From contig CAYSPJ010000014.1 of NCBI GenBank assembly GCA_964432875.1, positions 1-64,000 of the forward strand: a stretch of 64,000 nt of DNA, given 5' to 3'. Below, piece by piece: positions 44,694 through 55,069 of this stretch. The DNA comes from JACJYE01 sp964432875 (GTDB lineage: Bacteria; Bacteroidota; Bacteroidia; Chitinophagales; Saprospiraceae). The position numbers and the translations under genes were made by a program. Numbering within the stretch: the first letter of the stretch is position 1; every line of letters starts with the position of its first letter. The notes under the pieces are model-generated. The model made no database searches. It was not told the DNA's origin and was given only the letters and a program-made list of their open reading frames with translations.

Positions 44694-47600
44694 ATGAAGA
44701 GAATTCTACTACTCGCGCTGTTTGCACTCTATGCATTGTCTGCAACTGCACAACAGCCGCCGGGCCCTTGCCCTGGGGGGGCGCCTGGCCTGGCTAACAA
44801 CTGTGCTTCTGCCTGTGTATTGTGCGATTTTACCACTTTCACCAGCAATAACAACAACTCATCTGGAGGCCAGCAGATACCGCCAAACTTCTGCCCGGGC
44901 CAGGCCATCTTCCCGCACAACGTGCAATGGGTTGGCTTCGTTGCCGGCACGCCAAACATCACCATGACGATGACCGCTTCCGGTTGTACGCTTCCGGGGA
45001 GTCAAGGCCTGCAAGTCGGCGTATGGGGCACCACTGATTGTACTTCTTTTAACCTGGTCTCTAACTGCGAATACCAAGTGCCGCCTAACGTCCCGACAGT
45101 TTTTACCATGAACGGCCTGACGGTTGGGGCATCCTATTTCTTCGTCGTGGATGGTTTTAACGATGATGTTTGCGACTTTACTGTCAACGTCACCAGTGGC
45201 TCTACGGTAGTCAATCCAATTACAGTTGCACCCCAAATTATTCCAACGGTTGCACCGCCATATTGTGCGGGGGGGACCTACGACTTCAGCGCAACACCAG
45301 TGCCGAATGCCGGCCTCTATACCTGGACGCTGAATGGGGTGGTCGTTAGCTATGATCAGCTGGCAGAGATCAGCTTCCCCGCCAACGGCTCCTATACGCT
45401 TTGCGTCACTGCTACCAACCCTTGCCACCCCAATGGAACCCAAAGCTGCATGACTTTGAATATTGGGCCCTTGCCCACACTCTTTGTCAACCAAACAGTT
45501 TGTACCGAAGACCTGCCTTTTGTTTATGAAGGCTTTGCCTTTACTGCTTCAGGTATTTATGATTTCTCTTTCGTTCAGCCCAATGGCTGTACTCAACCGG
45601 TGCGCCTAACCTTGAATGTCATCCCATCCATCCCTCCGTCCTTTGTCGAGGTGGATATTTGCCAAGGGCAAGCCTACAACTTTGGCGGCCCTCCTCTGTT
45701 AACTCAAAGCGGGGTTTATACCAAAACTTTCGCCTCGGGGGTTGGTGGCTGTGATAGTACGGTGACCCTCACCTTGACCGTCCACCCTCCTGATTTTGAA
45801 AACCTGGGGCTGGTCTATCATTGCCAGTTACTGGGGCCCTATTTTGTTGGGAATACGCCCTTGTCGCAGACTGGGTCTTTCAATATCCGGCTCCAAAACC
45901 AATATGGCTGCGACAGTACAGTGGTCGGCTTTTTAGAGATAACCTCTCCAGAATTCGTCTTCATCGACACCATCGTCTGCCCGGGGGCTATCATCGAAAT
46001 CGGCGATTTCGTGTTTACTTCGCCCGGCAATTATCAAAACACTTACACCGAGCCTGGTGGCTGTGAGAACTCCTTCCAACTCAGCCTGGCTTATTATCAG
46101 CCTGTTACTAACCTTACTGCCGTGCTTTGCCCCGGTGAAAGTATCCAGATAGGCAATTCGACTTATTCTACCTCCGGAAATTATACCAAGGTCATACCTT
46201 CCCAGTACTTGGGCCTGGGTTGCGACAGTACCATCAACCTCAATTTGACGGTACTCGCCCCTATCATTACCAACATCCAGGCAGAGATATGCGAAGGGGA
46301 ATCTTATACCTTGGGCAGTTCCAGCTATACTGCTTCCGGCAACTATCAGCAGTTGCTTGTGGCTTCCAATGGTTGTGATAGCACGGTCAATCTCGCATTG
46401 ACGGTTCATCCCAATGTGCAGACGACGCTCAACGAGAGCGTCTGTTTCGGCGAGTCTTTCTCGGTGGGTGATTCCACCTTCGTCCAAAGCGGGACTTATG
46501 TCGTGGAGCTTCAGACTACACAAGGCTGCGACAGCACCGTGACGCTCAACCTCACCGTCAAGCCGGCCATCCTCACGGTGCTCAATGAATCCGTTTGCGA
46601 CGGCTCTTCCTTCTCGGTAGGGGGCATGGATTTTGACATGCAAGGCACCTATGAAGTGATGCTCACCGCTGCCGATGGCTGCGATAGTACCGTGACCCTC
46701 AACCTCACCGTGCTGCCCAATCCCACTACCACCATCAACCAGTCTGTCTGCCAGGGGCAAAGCTTCACGGTGGGCAGCAATACCTATGACCAGACTGGCA
46801 CCTACATCAACACCTTCACCGCTGCCAATGGCTGCGATAGTACCGTGACGCTTAACCTCAATGTATTGGGCCCCATCGTCAGCAATATCACCCGGGAGAT
46901 CTGCACGGGCAATAGCTTTACCGTTGGCACCTCAATGTTTGACCAACCTGGCAACTATACCGTTTCACTGATCAACTCTATCGGCTGTGACAGTATCGTC
47001 AACCTCACGCTTCTCGTCGAAGATGTGCTGCGTGATACCTTGGTACTCTCGATCTGCGAAGGGGAAAGCTATACGGTTGGCAGCAGCACTTACAACACAG
47101 ACGGCTTCTACGAAGATAGCTTCATCACCGCCGAAGGCTGCGATAGCGTTTTCTATCTCGACTTGACCGTGGTACCCATCCGCTTCACGACTTTGAACGA
47201 GACGATTTGCGATGGCGAGAGCGTCAGCGTCGGTACCAGCACTTATACTTCTACGGGGACATTCCAAGACCTCCTCACTTCGGTTGAAACGGGTTGCGAC
47301 AGCATCGTGACCCTCAACCTGACCGTGCTAGAGGTGCCTACAACCTTGCTGGCTGAAAACATCTGTGATGGCGAGACTTTTGAGGTGGGCACTTCGGCTT
47401 ACAATGCCACAGGTACTTATACCGACATCCTCGTGGCTGCCAACGGCTGCGACAGCATCGTGACCCTCAACCTGACTGTGCTGAATGTGCCTACCACCCT
47501 CCTGGTCGAAAGCATCTGTGACGGCGAGACTTTCGGGGTTGGCACTTCTTCCTACGACGCCACAGGCACCTACACCGATGTATTGGTCGCCGCCAACGGC

Positions 47601-48234
47601 TGCGACAGCATCGTCACGCTGGAGCTTACGGTGCTGGACGTGCCGCAGACCCTCCTCACGGAAGAAATCTGCGAATTTGAATCCTTCCAGGTTGGCAACT
47701 CGGTTTATACCAGCTCGGGCACTTACACCGACATACTGTTGGCTGCCAACGGTTGTGACAGCATCGTCACCCTGGCGCTCACCGTTCACCCCATCCGCCG
47801 CCGCACCATCGACGCCAGCATTTGTCTGGGAGGGGTCTATAATGTTGGCAACTCTTCCTATAGCCAGACGGGCAATTATGTGGATACGCTTACTTCAGTC
47901 GTTACGGGCTGCGACAGTATTGTCACGCTCAACCTCAATGTGACCGACTTTTATGAAGTGAACCTGGTAGAGACCATTTGTGAGGGCGAGAGCTTTACCG
48001 TCGGCAATAATCAGTACGACCAAAGCGGGAACTACACGGACAACTTCATCTCGTCCGACGGCTGCGACAGCATCGTCAACCTCAGCCTCACCGTGTTGGC
48101 CTGGCGCTATGAGACGGTCGATGCGACCATCTGTGATGGCGAGACTTTTGCCATGGGCGGCATCGACTATGGCATAGGCGGCACTTACACCACTACTTTG
48201 ACTTCCGTAGAAACGGGCTGCGACAGCATCGTGA
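44694..48234 (+). CDS. Giant secreted GCDS-repeat protein, 5' part (interrupted by assembly gap)
   Basis: The first 1180 codons of one gene that continues at 48335. Signal peptide MKRILLLALFALYALSATAQ; a domain rich in Cys and Asn (about residues 25-170) resembling pre-peptidase/PPC-like beta modules; a PKD-like segment (about 190-260); then about eighteen repeats of 51-54 residues. Each unit carries ICxGE, VG, a Tyr-rich strand, SGTY and GCDS.VTLNLTV. The two Cys per unit suggest a disulfide. The frame runs into 100 N. Collapsing the 55-nt overlap joins it to the 3' part in frame, giving 2236 residues in all. Paralogue of the minus-strand giant gene at 28672-34140. Confidence 0.92.
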
Positions 48235-48389
48235 NNNNNNNNNNNNNNNNNNNNNNNNNNNNNNNNNNNNNNNNNNNNNNNNNNNNNNNNNNNNNNNNNN
48301 NNNNNNNNNNNNNNNNNNNNNNNNNNNNNNNNNNGGCACTTACACCACTACTTTGACTTCCGTAGAAACGGGCTGCGACAGCATCGTGA
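48180..48389 (+). other. Assembly gap (100 N) with identical 55-nt flanks
   Basis: The gap is 48235-48334. The 55 bases before it (48180-48234) are identical to the 55 bases after it (48335-48389). Removing one copy plus the N run (155 nt) restores a continuous reading frame; leaving 100 N does not. It marks an unresolved join in a repetitive region, not a biological break. Confidence 0.95.
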
Positions 48390-51300
48390 CCCTCAACCTT
48401 ACCGTGAACGAGGTCTTTGAAACCAATCTGACCGAGGCCATTTGCGATGGGGAAACCTATCAGGTCGGCAATGATTTCTATGCGGCTTCCGGGGTTTACC
48501 AAAACCTCCTCACCGCCTCCAATGGTTGCGATAGCCTGGTCAACCTGGTCCTCACCGTCCATCCTATCCCGGAGACGAACCTCACGGAGGTGCTCTGCTT
48601 TGGGGAAACGTTCACCGTGGGCAGCTCGACTTATGCCGCTAGCGGCACTTATCAAGATGTCCTCACTTCCGTCGTCACGGGCTGCGACAGCATCGTGAAC
48701 CTGGACTTGACCATCCGGCCGGAAATCGTGACCGAACTCACGCAGGTGGTCTGCTTCGGCGAGACCTTCGCGGTGGGCAACTCGACTTATGCTGCCAGCG
48801 GAGTTTACACCGATGTGCTCACCTCCGTGCTGACCGGCTGCGACAGCACCGTGACGCTCAACCTGACGGTGCGCCAGGAGATCACCACTAGCCTGACGCG
48901 CGAAATCTGTGATGGCGAGACCTTTGCCGTGGGCAACTCTGCCTACACCGCCAGCGGCACCTATACCGACGTGCTCACTTCGGTGCTGACGGGCTGCGAT
49001 AGCACCGTCACCCTGGCCTTGACCGTCTACCCCATCCCCGTAACCAACCTGTCGCCGGCGATTTGCGATGGCGAGACCTTTACCGTCGGCAACTCAGTCT
49101 ATACTGCCAGTGGCGTTTATCAAGATGTGCTGACTTCGACCGTCACGGGCTGTGACAGCATCGTCAACCTTGATTTGACGGTCTATCCCATACCGGTCAC
49201 GGATATTACCGAGGTACTTTGTGCTGGGGAGGTTTACACCGTGGGCAACTCTACTTATACCGCCAGCGGCATCTATCAAGATATCCTGACTTCCGTCGTC
49301 ACGGGCTGCGATAGCATCGTGAACCTGAATCTGACCATCCGGCCAGAAATCGTGACCGAACTCACGCAGGTGGCCTGCTTCGGCGAGACCTTTGCGGTGG
49401 GCAACTCGACTTATGCTGCCAGCGGGGTTTACACCGATGTGCTCACCTCCGTGCTGACCGGCTGCGACAGCACCGTGACGCTCAACCTGACGGTGCGCCA
49501 GGAGATCACCACTAGCCTGACGCGCGAAATCTGTGATGGCGAGACCTTTGCCGTGGGCAACTCTGCCTACACCGCCAGCGGCACCTATACCGACGTGCTC
49601 ACTTCGGTGCTGACGGGCTGCGATAGCACCGTCACCCTGGCCTTGACGGTCCATCCCATCCCGGTCACCAACCTGACGGAGGCGATCTGCGATGGCTTCA
49701 GCTATCAGGTGGGCAACTCTACTTATACCGCATCGGGTTCCTATCAGAATGTGCTCACTTCTTCCGTTACGGGCTGCGACAGCATCGTCAACCTGGCCTT
49801 GACCGTCTATCCCATACCAGTGACCAACCTGGCACCGGAAATTTGCGATGGGGAGAGCTTTGCGGTCGGCAGCTCTACTTACACCGCTAGCGGCACCTAT
49901 CAAGATATATTAACTTCGACCGTGACGGGTTGCGATAGTATTGTCAACCTGGCGTTGACCGTCCACCCCATACCCGTGACGAACCTGTCGCAAGCGATTT
50001 GCGATGGGGAGAGCTTTACGGTCGGCAACTCTACTTATACCGCCAGCGGCACCTACCAAGATGTATTGACCTCGGCCGCGACCGGCTGCGACAGCATCGT
50101 CAATTTGGCTTTGGTCGTCAATGAAGTATATGAAGTTTTCCTGGAAGAGGATATCTGCCAGGGTGAAAGCTTCCCGGTAGGCAATAATAGCTTTTCGCAA
50201 ACTGGTACTTATACCCAGGTACTCACTTCAGCTGCAGGCTGTGATAGCACCGTGACGCTGATCCTCTCTGTTTATCCTTGCGAGTTGCAATTCGTTGCGA
50301 CCCCAGTCAATGCCAGTTGTGCAGGCTTGGCAGATGGCTCCTTCCGCTTCCGCTTCAACGTCGGTACGCCACCCTATCAGTACACCTGGCAAGCCATCGG
50401 CAGCGGCCTTTCGGGTAGTGGCACCTTGGCCACTAACAACCTGGATCAGCTCGTGGAGGGCCTGCCCGCCGGACAGTACCAAATCAACGTCATTGACGGC
50501 TCACCCTTCAATGTGCCCATCAGCTTCACCGTGACGATTGGCGAGCCGCAACCACTGGATATCTCCATGTTGCTGTCGCAATACAGCAATTATAACATTA
50601 GCTGTAATGAGGAAACCGATGGCACCATAAATACTACGGTCACTGGCGGTACGCCCCCCTACAACTACCTCTGGAATACTGGCGGGCGGGCCGAAGACCT
50701 GGATAACCTACCAGCTGGTGCCTATGCGCTGACGGTGAGCGACCAAAATGCCTGCGCCGATTCGGCTCGCACCGTACTAAATGCTCCTCCGCCCTTGGCC
50801 GTTGAGCTGGAATCTATTGATCCGGCTTGTTTTGGCGATAATGCGGGCATTGTGATTGTCGATAATGCCAGCGGAGGCGTCGCACCTTATCTATATAGCA
50901 TCAATGGATCGCCTTTCAGCAGCTTATCGCAATTTACCAACCTCCCTATCGGCGTACACGAAATAGAGGTGCAAGATGCCAACGGCTGTACCTGGCAGGG
51001 GCAAAAGACCATTTCCCAGCCACAACAACTGATTGTGGACCTGGGCGAAGATCAGGAAATCAAGCTTGGGGACAGCATACAGTTGTACGCTCAGACCAGC
51101 TACCCAGTGGAGATGTACAGTTGGAATTCGCCGGTCGAGCTGAGCTGTCAAAACTGCCCGGATCCATTCATCCGCCCCTTCGAGTCAGTAGCTGTATCCG
51201 TTACTGCCACGGATGAGCACGGCTGTACCGCTTCCGACCGGATTACGATTTTCGTCAACCGCAAGCGCGACGTTTATATCCCGAATGTCTTCTCGCCGAA

Positions 51301-51559
51301 TGGGGATGGGCAAAACGACATATTCCTCATCTTTGGTGGGACTGAAGCCGTGAAAGTAAAAAGCTTCTACGTCTTCAACCGTTGGGGCGAACCCATGTTC
51401 GAGCTGTTTGACTTCCAGCCCAACAACCCGGCTTATGGTTGGGACGGCAGCCACCGCGGAGAACTGATGAATGGCGGAGTTTACGTCTATCTGGCCGAAG
51501 TGGAATTTGTAGATGGGGTGACGGAGTTATTCAGAGGCGATGTACTGCTGCTGCGCTGA
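48335..51559 (+). CDS. Giant secreted GCDS-repeat protein, 3' part with T9SS type B C-terminal domain
   Basis: Continuation of the gene starting at 44694: 1074 codons read in frame from the base after the gap. Twelve more GCDS repeats plus the end of the gap-spanning one, then three SprB-like units (NASCAGLADGSFRF, NISCNEETDGTINT, DPACFGDNAGIVIV). A final Ig-like unit and the gliding-motility-associated C-terminus follow (DVYIPNVFSPNGDGQNDIF, then NRWGEPMFEL and FRGDVLLLR). That tail closely matches the other giant protein, implying the same T9SS export and surface attachment. A strong terminator follows. Confidence 0.92.
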   Translation, partial: GTYTTTLTSVETGCDSIVTLNLTVNEVFETNLTEAICDGETYQVGNDFYAASGVYQNLLTASNGCDSLVNLVLTVHPIPETNLTEVLCFGETFTVGSSTYAASGTYQDVLTSVVTGCDSIVNLDLTIRPEIVTELTQVVCFGETFAVGNSTYAASGVYTDVLTSVLTGCDSTVTLNLTVRQEITTSLTREICDGETFAVGNSAYTASGTYTDVLTSVLTGCDSTVTLALTVYPIPVTNLSPAICDGETFTVGNSVYTASGVYQDVLTSTVTGCDSIVNLDLTVYPIPVTDITEVLCAGEVYTVGNSTYTASGIYQDILTSVVTGCDSIVNLNLTIRPEIVTELTQVACFGETFAVGNSTYAASGVYTDVLTSVLTGCDSTVTLNLTVRQEITTSLTREICDGETFAVGNSAYTASGTYTDVLTSVLTGCDSTVTLALTVHPIPVTNLTEAICDGFSYQVGNSTYTASGSYQNVLTSSVTGCDSIVNLALTVYPIPVTNLAPEICDGESFAVGSSTYTASGTYQDILTSTVTGCDSIVNLALTVHPIPVTNLSQAICDGESFTVGNSTYTASGTYQDVLTSAATGCDSIVNLALVVNEVYEVFLEEDICQGESFPVGNNSFSQTGTYTQVLTSAAGCDSTVTLILSVYPCELQFVATPVNASCAGLADGSFRFRFNVGTPPYQYTWQAIGSGLSGSGTLATNNLDQLVEGLPAGQYQINVIDGSPFNVPISFTVTIGEPQPLDISMLLSQYSNYNISCNEETDGTINTTVTGGTPPYNYLWNTGGRAEDLDNLPAGAYALTVSDQNACADSARTVLNAPPPLAVELESIDPACFGDNAGIVIVDNASGGVAPYLYSINGSPFSSLSQFTNLPIGVHEIEVQDANGCTWQGQKTISQPQQLIVDLGEDQEIKLGDSIQLYAQTSYPVEMYSWNSPVELSCQNCPDPFIRPFESVAVSVTATDEHGCTASDRITIFVNRKRDVYIPNVFSPNGDGQNDIFLIFGGTEAVKVKSFYVFNRWGEPMFELFDFQPNNPAYGWDGSHRGELMNGGVYVYLAEVEFVDGVTELFRGDVLLLR
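48722..49647 (+). repeat. Recent 624-bp higher-order duplication inside the repeat region
   Basis: The roughly 300 bp at 48722-49023 recur at 49346-49647 with only a handful of mismatches, an offset of exactly 624 bp (4 x 156). This indicates duplication or gene conversion of a four-repeat block. Confidence 0.9.
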
Positions 51560-51588
51560 TTGAGCTGACCGAGAGCAGTGCTAAATGT

Positions 51589-51629
51589 GAGCGGCCCGCG
51601 CCAGGTAAACTGGCGCGGGCCGCTCGTGT
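51589..51629 (+). terminator. Strong terminator of the second giant gene
   Basis: A perfect 15-bp GC-rich stem (51589-51603 with 51611-51625), a 7-nt loop and GTGTTTT after it. It also faces the convergent lipA gene. Confidence 0.8.
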
Positions 51630-51707
51630 TTTAAGGCACCATTTGTTTTATCAAGCTGTACAGGTATACTGCGATATTACACGATAAGTAGGATGAATGT
51701 GCCTTGA

Positions 51708-52580
51708 TTACAGATGCCGCTCTGCATGGTAGGACGAACGCACCAAAGGCGCGCTTTCCACAAAGAGGAAGCCCTTGGCCAGGCCAACCTCCTTATACTC
51801 GGCGAACTGGTCGGGATGGATAAACTCTGCCACTTCCAGGTGCATCTTGGTCGGTTGCAGGTATTGGCCGATAGTCAGCACGTCGCAGCCATGTTCCAGC
51901 AGGTCATCCATGGTTTTGAAGACTTGCTCGCGGGTTTCACCCAGGCCGGCCATGATGCCGGATTTGGTGCGCTTACCATATTCCTTGGTGCGTTTGATCT
52001 GTTCGAGGCTGCGCTGATATTTTGCTTGGGGCCGCACCTTGCGGTAGAGCTCTTCTACGGTTTCCATGTTGTGCGAAACGACTTCTTGCCCGGCGCTGAT
52101 CATGCGCTCCAGGGCAGACCAGGTGGCGCGCACGTCGGGGATGAGGGTTTCGATAGTTACCTGCGGGCTGCGTTCTTTCACGGCGCGCACCGTCTGATAC
52201 CAAATTTCTGCTCCCCGGTCTTTGAGCTCATCGCGGTTGACAGAGGTGATTACGGCATGTTTGACGCCCATGAGGTCGATGGCTTCAGCCACGCGGCGCG
52301 GCTCGTCTTCATCGTATTCTGGCGGGCGGCCGGTTTTGACGGCACAGAAAGAGCAGGAACGGGTACAGGTATTGCCCAGTATCATAAAGGTGGCGGTGCC
52401 AGCGCCCCAGCATTCGCCCATATTGGGGCAACTGCCGCTTTGGCAGATGGTGTGCAACTTGTATTCGTCCACCAGGCTACGCACCTTTTTGAAATTGGGC
52501 CCAATCGGCAGTTTTACCCTCAGCCAGTCGGGTTTTTTCTGCCTGGGTTCCTGTTTCTCTGCTATAGGTAGTTCAATCAT
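51708..52580 (-). CDS. lipA: Lipoyl synthase
   Basis: A 290-residue radical SAM enzyme inserting two sulfurs into protein-bound octanoyl groups. Both iron-sulfur clusters are visible: the auxiliary cluster C-x4-C-x5-C (Cys 46, 51, 57 in CQSGSCPNMGEC) and the radical SAM CxxxCxxC (Cys 72, 76, 79 in NTCTRSCSFC). The late RSSYHA motif is also present. The N-terminus MIELPIAEKQEPRQKKPDWL is typical. It is monocistronic here; lipB is not in the window. Confidence 0.97.
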   Translation of the reverse strand: MIELPIAEKQEPRQKKPDWLRVKLPIGPNFKKVRSLVDEYKLHTICQSGSCPNMGECWGAGTATFMILGNTCTRSCSFCAVKTGRPPEYDEDEPRRVAEAIDLMGVKHAVITSVNRDELKDRGAEIWYQTVRAVKERSPQVTIETLIPDVRATWSALERMISAGQEVVSHNMETVEELYRKVRPQAKYQRSLEQIKRTKEYGKRTKSGIMAGLGETREQVFKTMDDLLEHGCDVLTIGQYLQPTKMHLEVAEFIHPDQFAEYKEVGLAKGFLFVESAPLVRSSYHAERHL

Positions 52581-52716
52581 TTCTTAGTTAGGTTGAGTGC
52601 TGGATAAACAAGCAGCTAGCCCATAAAGTTTGCGGGTGGGCAATCGGCTTGAAGATGTCAGCGGCTTATATCTTCAACTGAAGCATGCCCTGGATGAGGG
52701 GATGTTCGCTTAGCCC

Positions 52717-53535
52717 TTACCAGCGCTTGCCGAGCTGTAAATTTATAAAAAGATTGATAAAAACAGGGGTGTTTTCGGTATGCTGCAGCAAAGGGGATTC
52801 CACCATGATCGGCACTTTCTGGAGGTAGGCATCGATCATGATGCCCGCTTCAATCGCTTTGACAAATTCGTCAAAAGCGCCCCAATCGAAATGCACGGCA
52901 AATTTAGCATGCAAACCAGGGATGAGAGACAGCTCACCCAGCCCCCGGGTGAAGCCCGAGGCTCCGTAGATGCGGCTGATGTCGAGGAAGATATTGGCAT
53001 TTTCATCCGAATATTTTTCACTGCGGATGACGAAGTCGCCGAAGTTACCCGGCTCGATGGTGCGCACCACTTCCATATAATAGGGCTTGAGTATGCCCAG
53101 TGAAGGGCCACCTTCGTAAGTGATGCCTACGGCCAGGCCTTTCCGGCGGGCTTTTTCCGAAAAATAGCGCTTTTCGCCCAAGCCCGCGCGCAACACCAGG
53201 AAATTATTCTGCTTGCCAAAGATGAAAGCGCGGGAAGTACGCGCGGCAGCAGGGGTCTGGAAGTCAAAGCTTTGCCGAAACTCCTTTGGGTGCTTCAGCT
53301 CTCCAAATTCAAAGTTGACAAAACGGGTGAGGTAATAGGTTTTCAGGCGGCCAATATTGATGCCTAGGGCATATCCATTGGTATGGAGTTTCAAATCAGC
53401 CGTAAATTCGCGCTCAAAAACGATGCCCTTCGACTCGTCGTAAATATTCTGCCTGGTATCATAAACTTCCTGTGCGCCAGCTTGCAGCATCAGGAAGCTT
53501 GCTAAAAGCAGAGTAGGTACTATTTTTTTGCTCAT
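52717..53535 (-). CDS. Exported protein, probable outer-membrane beta-barrel
   Basis: A 272-residue protein with a signal peptide (MSKKIVPTLLLASFLMLQAGAQ). An upstream ATG at 53541 is equally possible, and the frame opens at 53571. The mature protein alternates short polar and aromatic beta strands (YALGINIGRLKTYYL, FLVLRAGLGEKRYF) and ends in a strand like those of outer-membrane proteins (FINLFINLQLGKRW). No enzyme motif is seen. Family unknown to me; the barrel is inferred from the strand pattern. Confidence 0.8.
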   Translation of the reverse strand: MSKKIVPTLLLASFLMLQAGAQEVYDTRQNIYDESKGIVFEREFTADLKLHTNGYALGINIGRLKTYYLTRFVNFEFGELKHPKEFRQSFDFQTPAAARTSRAFIFGKQNNFLVLRAGLGEKRYFSEKARRKGLAVGITYEGGPSLGILKPYYMEVVRTIEPGNFGDFVIRSEKYSDENANIFLDISRIYGASGFTRGLGELSLIPGLHAKFAVHFDWGAFDEFVKAIEAGIMIDAYLQKVPIMVESPLLQHTENTPVFINLFINLQLGKRW

Positions 53536-53736
53536 AACCATCTCATTATTAATGGTAGATACGTTCAGCAACGCTAAATGTTTAAGGAATCAGACCTGAA
53601 AAGGGCATAAGTGTCTAAAAAAAAGTCAATTTAGCAAAATAATTGCACAAGTAATGCAACTGGCAAAATGAAATTCACTTTTTTGATGAGGTATTCATGA
53701 CACGACAAATAAACTTTAACAAGAAGCCGCGCTGAG

Positions 53737-55053
53737 ATGGAACTGCTCATATACACGCCTGCTCTTACACCCCGGGTGGAGTATGCCTTCCACTTGCTTT
53801 TTGTTTCGGCGCTGAAGCTGCCTTATGCCTTTACGGCTGATCCGGAGGTATACCGCAGGGCAACTCAGCCCCGGCTCAACTATAGCCCCAGGCCGGTGGC
53901 TGAGGGTGAGCTATGGCTGCCAGCGGGCCCCTTGCTATGGGAACAGGGCATCAAACAGCAGGGGGTAGCGGTTATTGAGCATGAAGGGCTGCCGGCTTTT
54001 TTCCGCTGCGAAGGTTTAGCAGGAGCGGCCCTGCCTTTCGACCTACCTGCCTTGGCTTTTTTCCTCGCCAGCCGTTATGAGGAATACCTCCCCTTTGAAG
54101 CAGATAGCTTGGGCCGCTTTCCCGCTCAAGCCAGCCTGGCCTATCGGCATGGCTTTTTGCAGCAGCCTTTAATCAACCAGTGGGCCAGGCGGCTGGCGGG
54201 CCTGCTGCAAAATCGCTTTCCCGCCCTGGATGTGCAATGGACTCCCTACCGCTTCCTGCCCACCTATGATATTGATATGGCCTGGGCATACCGCTACCGC
54301 CCGCTCTGGTTGATGGCTGGTGCCAGCCTGCGCGACCTGCTGAAAGGGCAATGGGGCGCGCTGCGGGAACGGCTATTGGTATTGGCTGGCCGCCAGCAGG
54401 ACCCCTTCTTCACCTTCGACTATCTGCACCGGCTCCACCAGCAACACGGTTTGTCTCCTGCCTTCTTTTTTCTGCTGGGCGATTGGGGCCCCTATGATAA
54501 AAATATTAAACCTACCGTGCCGGCTTTTCGACAACTGCTCCATCAGCTCGCCGGACTGGCCGCGCAAGCTGGTCTGCACCCCTCTTTCAGGTCTAATACC
54601 CAAGCCGGGCAATTGGAGAAAGAAGCTCGACGCTTCGAGCAGATTACCGGCCAGCCCCTGCGGCACAGCCGACAGCATTTCCTGATGCTCCGCTTCCCGG
54701 ATACCTACGCCCGCTTGCTGACTGTGGGCGTGCGCCACGACTATAGTATGGGCTTTGCCGATGCGGCCGGTTTCCGTGCTGGGCTAGTTTCGCCTTTCCC
54801 CTGGTACCGGCTGGATGAGGAGCGCATCGAACCGCTCCTCATCCACCCCTTTGCGGCTATGGATACTTCTTTGCGCAAATACATGGGGTTAACCCCCGAA
54901 GCAGCCCTGGCGCAATTGTGTGCTTTGGCCGATGCCGTAAGGGAAACTGGAGGCGATTTTACCACACTTTGGCACAATAGTTCTTTTTCTGTACATCATG
55001 GCTGGCTGGGGTGGCAAGAAGTATATGAAAAGGCCGTATCTTACGCCCGCTAA
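53737..55053 (+). CDS. Polysaccharide deacetylase-family protein (DUF7033 type)
   Basis: A 438-residue protein typical of Bacteroidota. The N-terminal portion matches the DUF7033-type domain; the C-terminal portion resembles a NodB-like deacetylase barrel, with YDIDMAWAYRYRP in place of the TFDDG motif, and later HSRQHFLMLR and WHNSSF. Probable role: modifying a cell-surface polysaccharide. The exact metal ligands are unclear, so catalytic competence is uncertain. upp follows by 16 bp on the same strand. Confidence 0.85.
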   Translation: MELLIYTPALTPRVEYAFHLLFVSALKLPYAFTADPEVYRRATQPRLNYSPRPVAEGELWLPAGPLLWEQGIKQQGVAVIEHEGLPAFFRCEGLAGAALPFDLPALAFFLASRYEEYLPFEADSLGRFPAQASLAYRHGFLQQPLINQWARRLAGLLQNRFPALDVQWTPYRFLPTYDIDMAWAYRYRPLWLMAGASLRDLLKGQWGALRERLLVLAGRQQDPFFTFDYLHRLHQQHGLSPAFFFLLGDWGPYDKNIKPTVPAFRQLLHQLAGLAAQAGLHPSFRSNTQAGQLEKEARRFEQITGQPLRHSRQHFLMLRFPDTYARLLTVGVRHDYSMGFADAAGFRAGLVSPFPWYRLDEERIEPLLIHPFAAMDTSLRKYMGLTPEAALAQLCALADAVRETGGDFTTLWHNSSFSVHHGWLGWQEVYEKAVSYAR

Positions 55054-55069
55054 AGAAAGGCAACATATT

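Larger units (their letters stand above)
45470..50280 (+). repeat. About thirty tandem 153-162 bp coding repeats
   Basis: Head-to-tail units encoding the GCDS-type repeat, the first five more divergent and the later ones increasingly alike. Units on the 3' side are mostly 156 bp. The assembly gap falls within unit 18. Confidence 0.9.

Noticed and set aside
45470..50280. Regular ~156-bp periodicity considered as a CRISPR-like array
   Set aside because: The repeats are coding, have no short spacers, and there is no cas gene.
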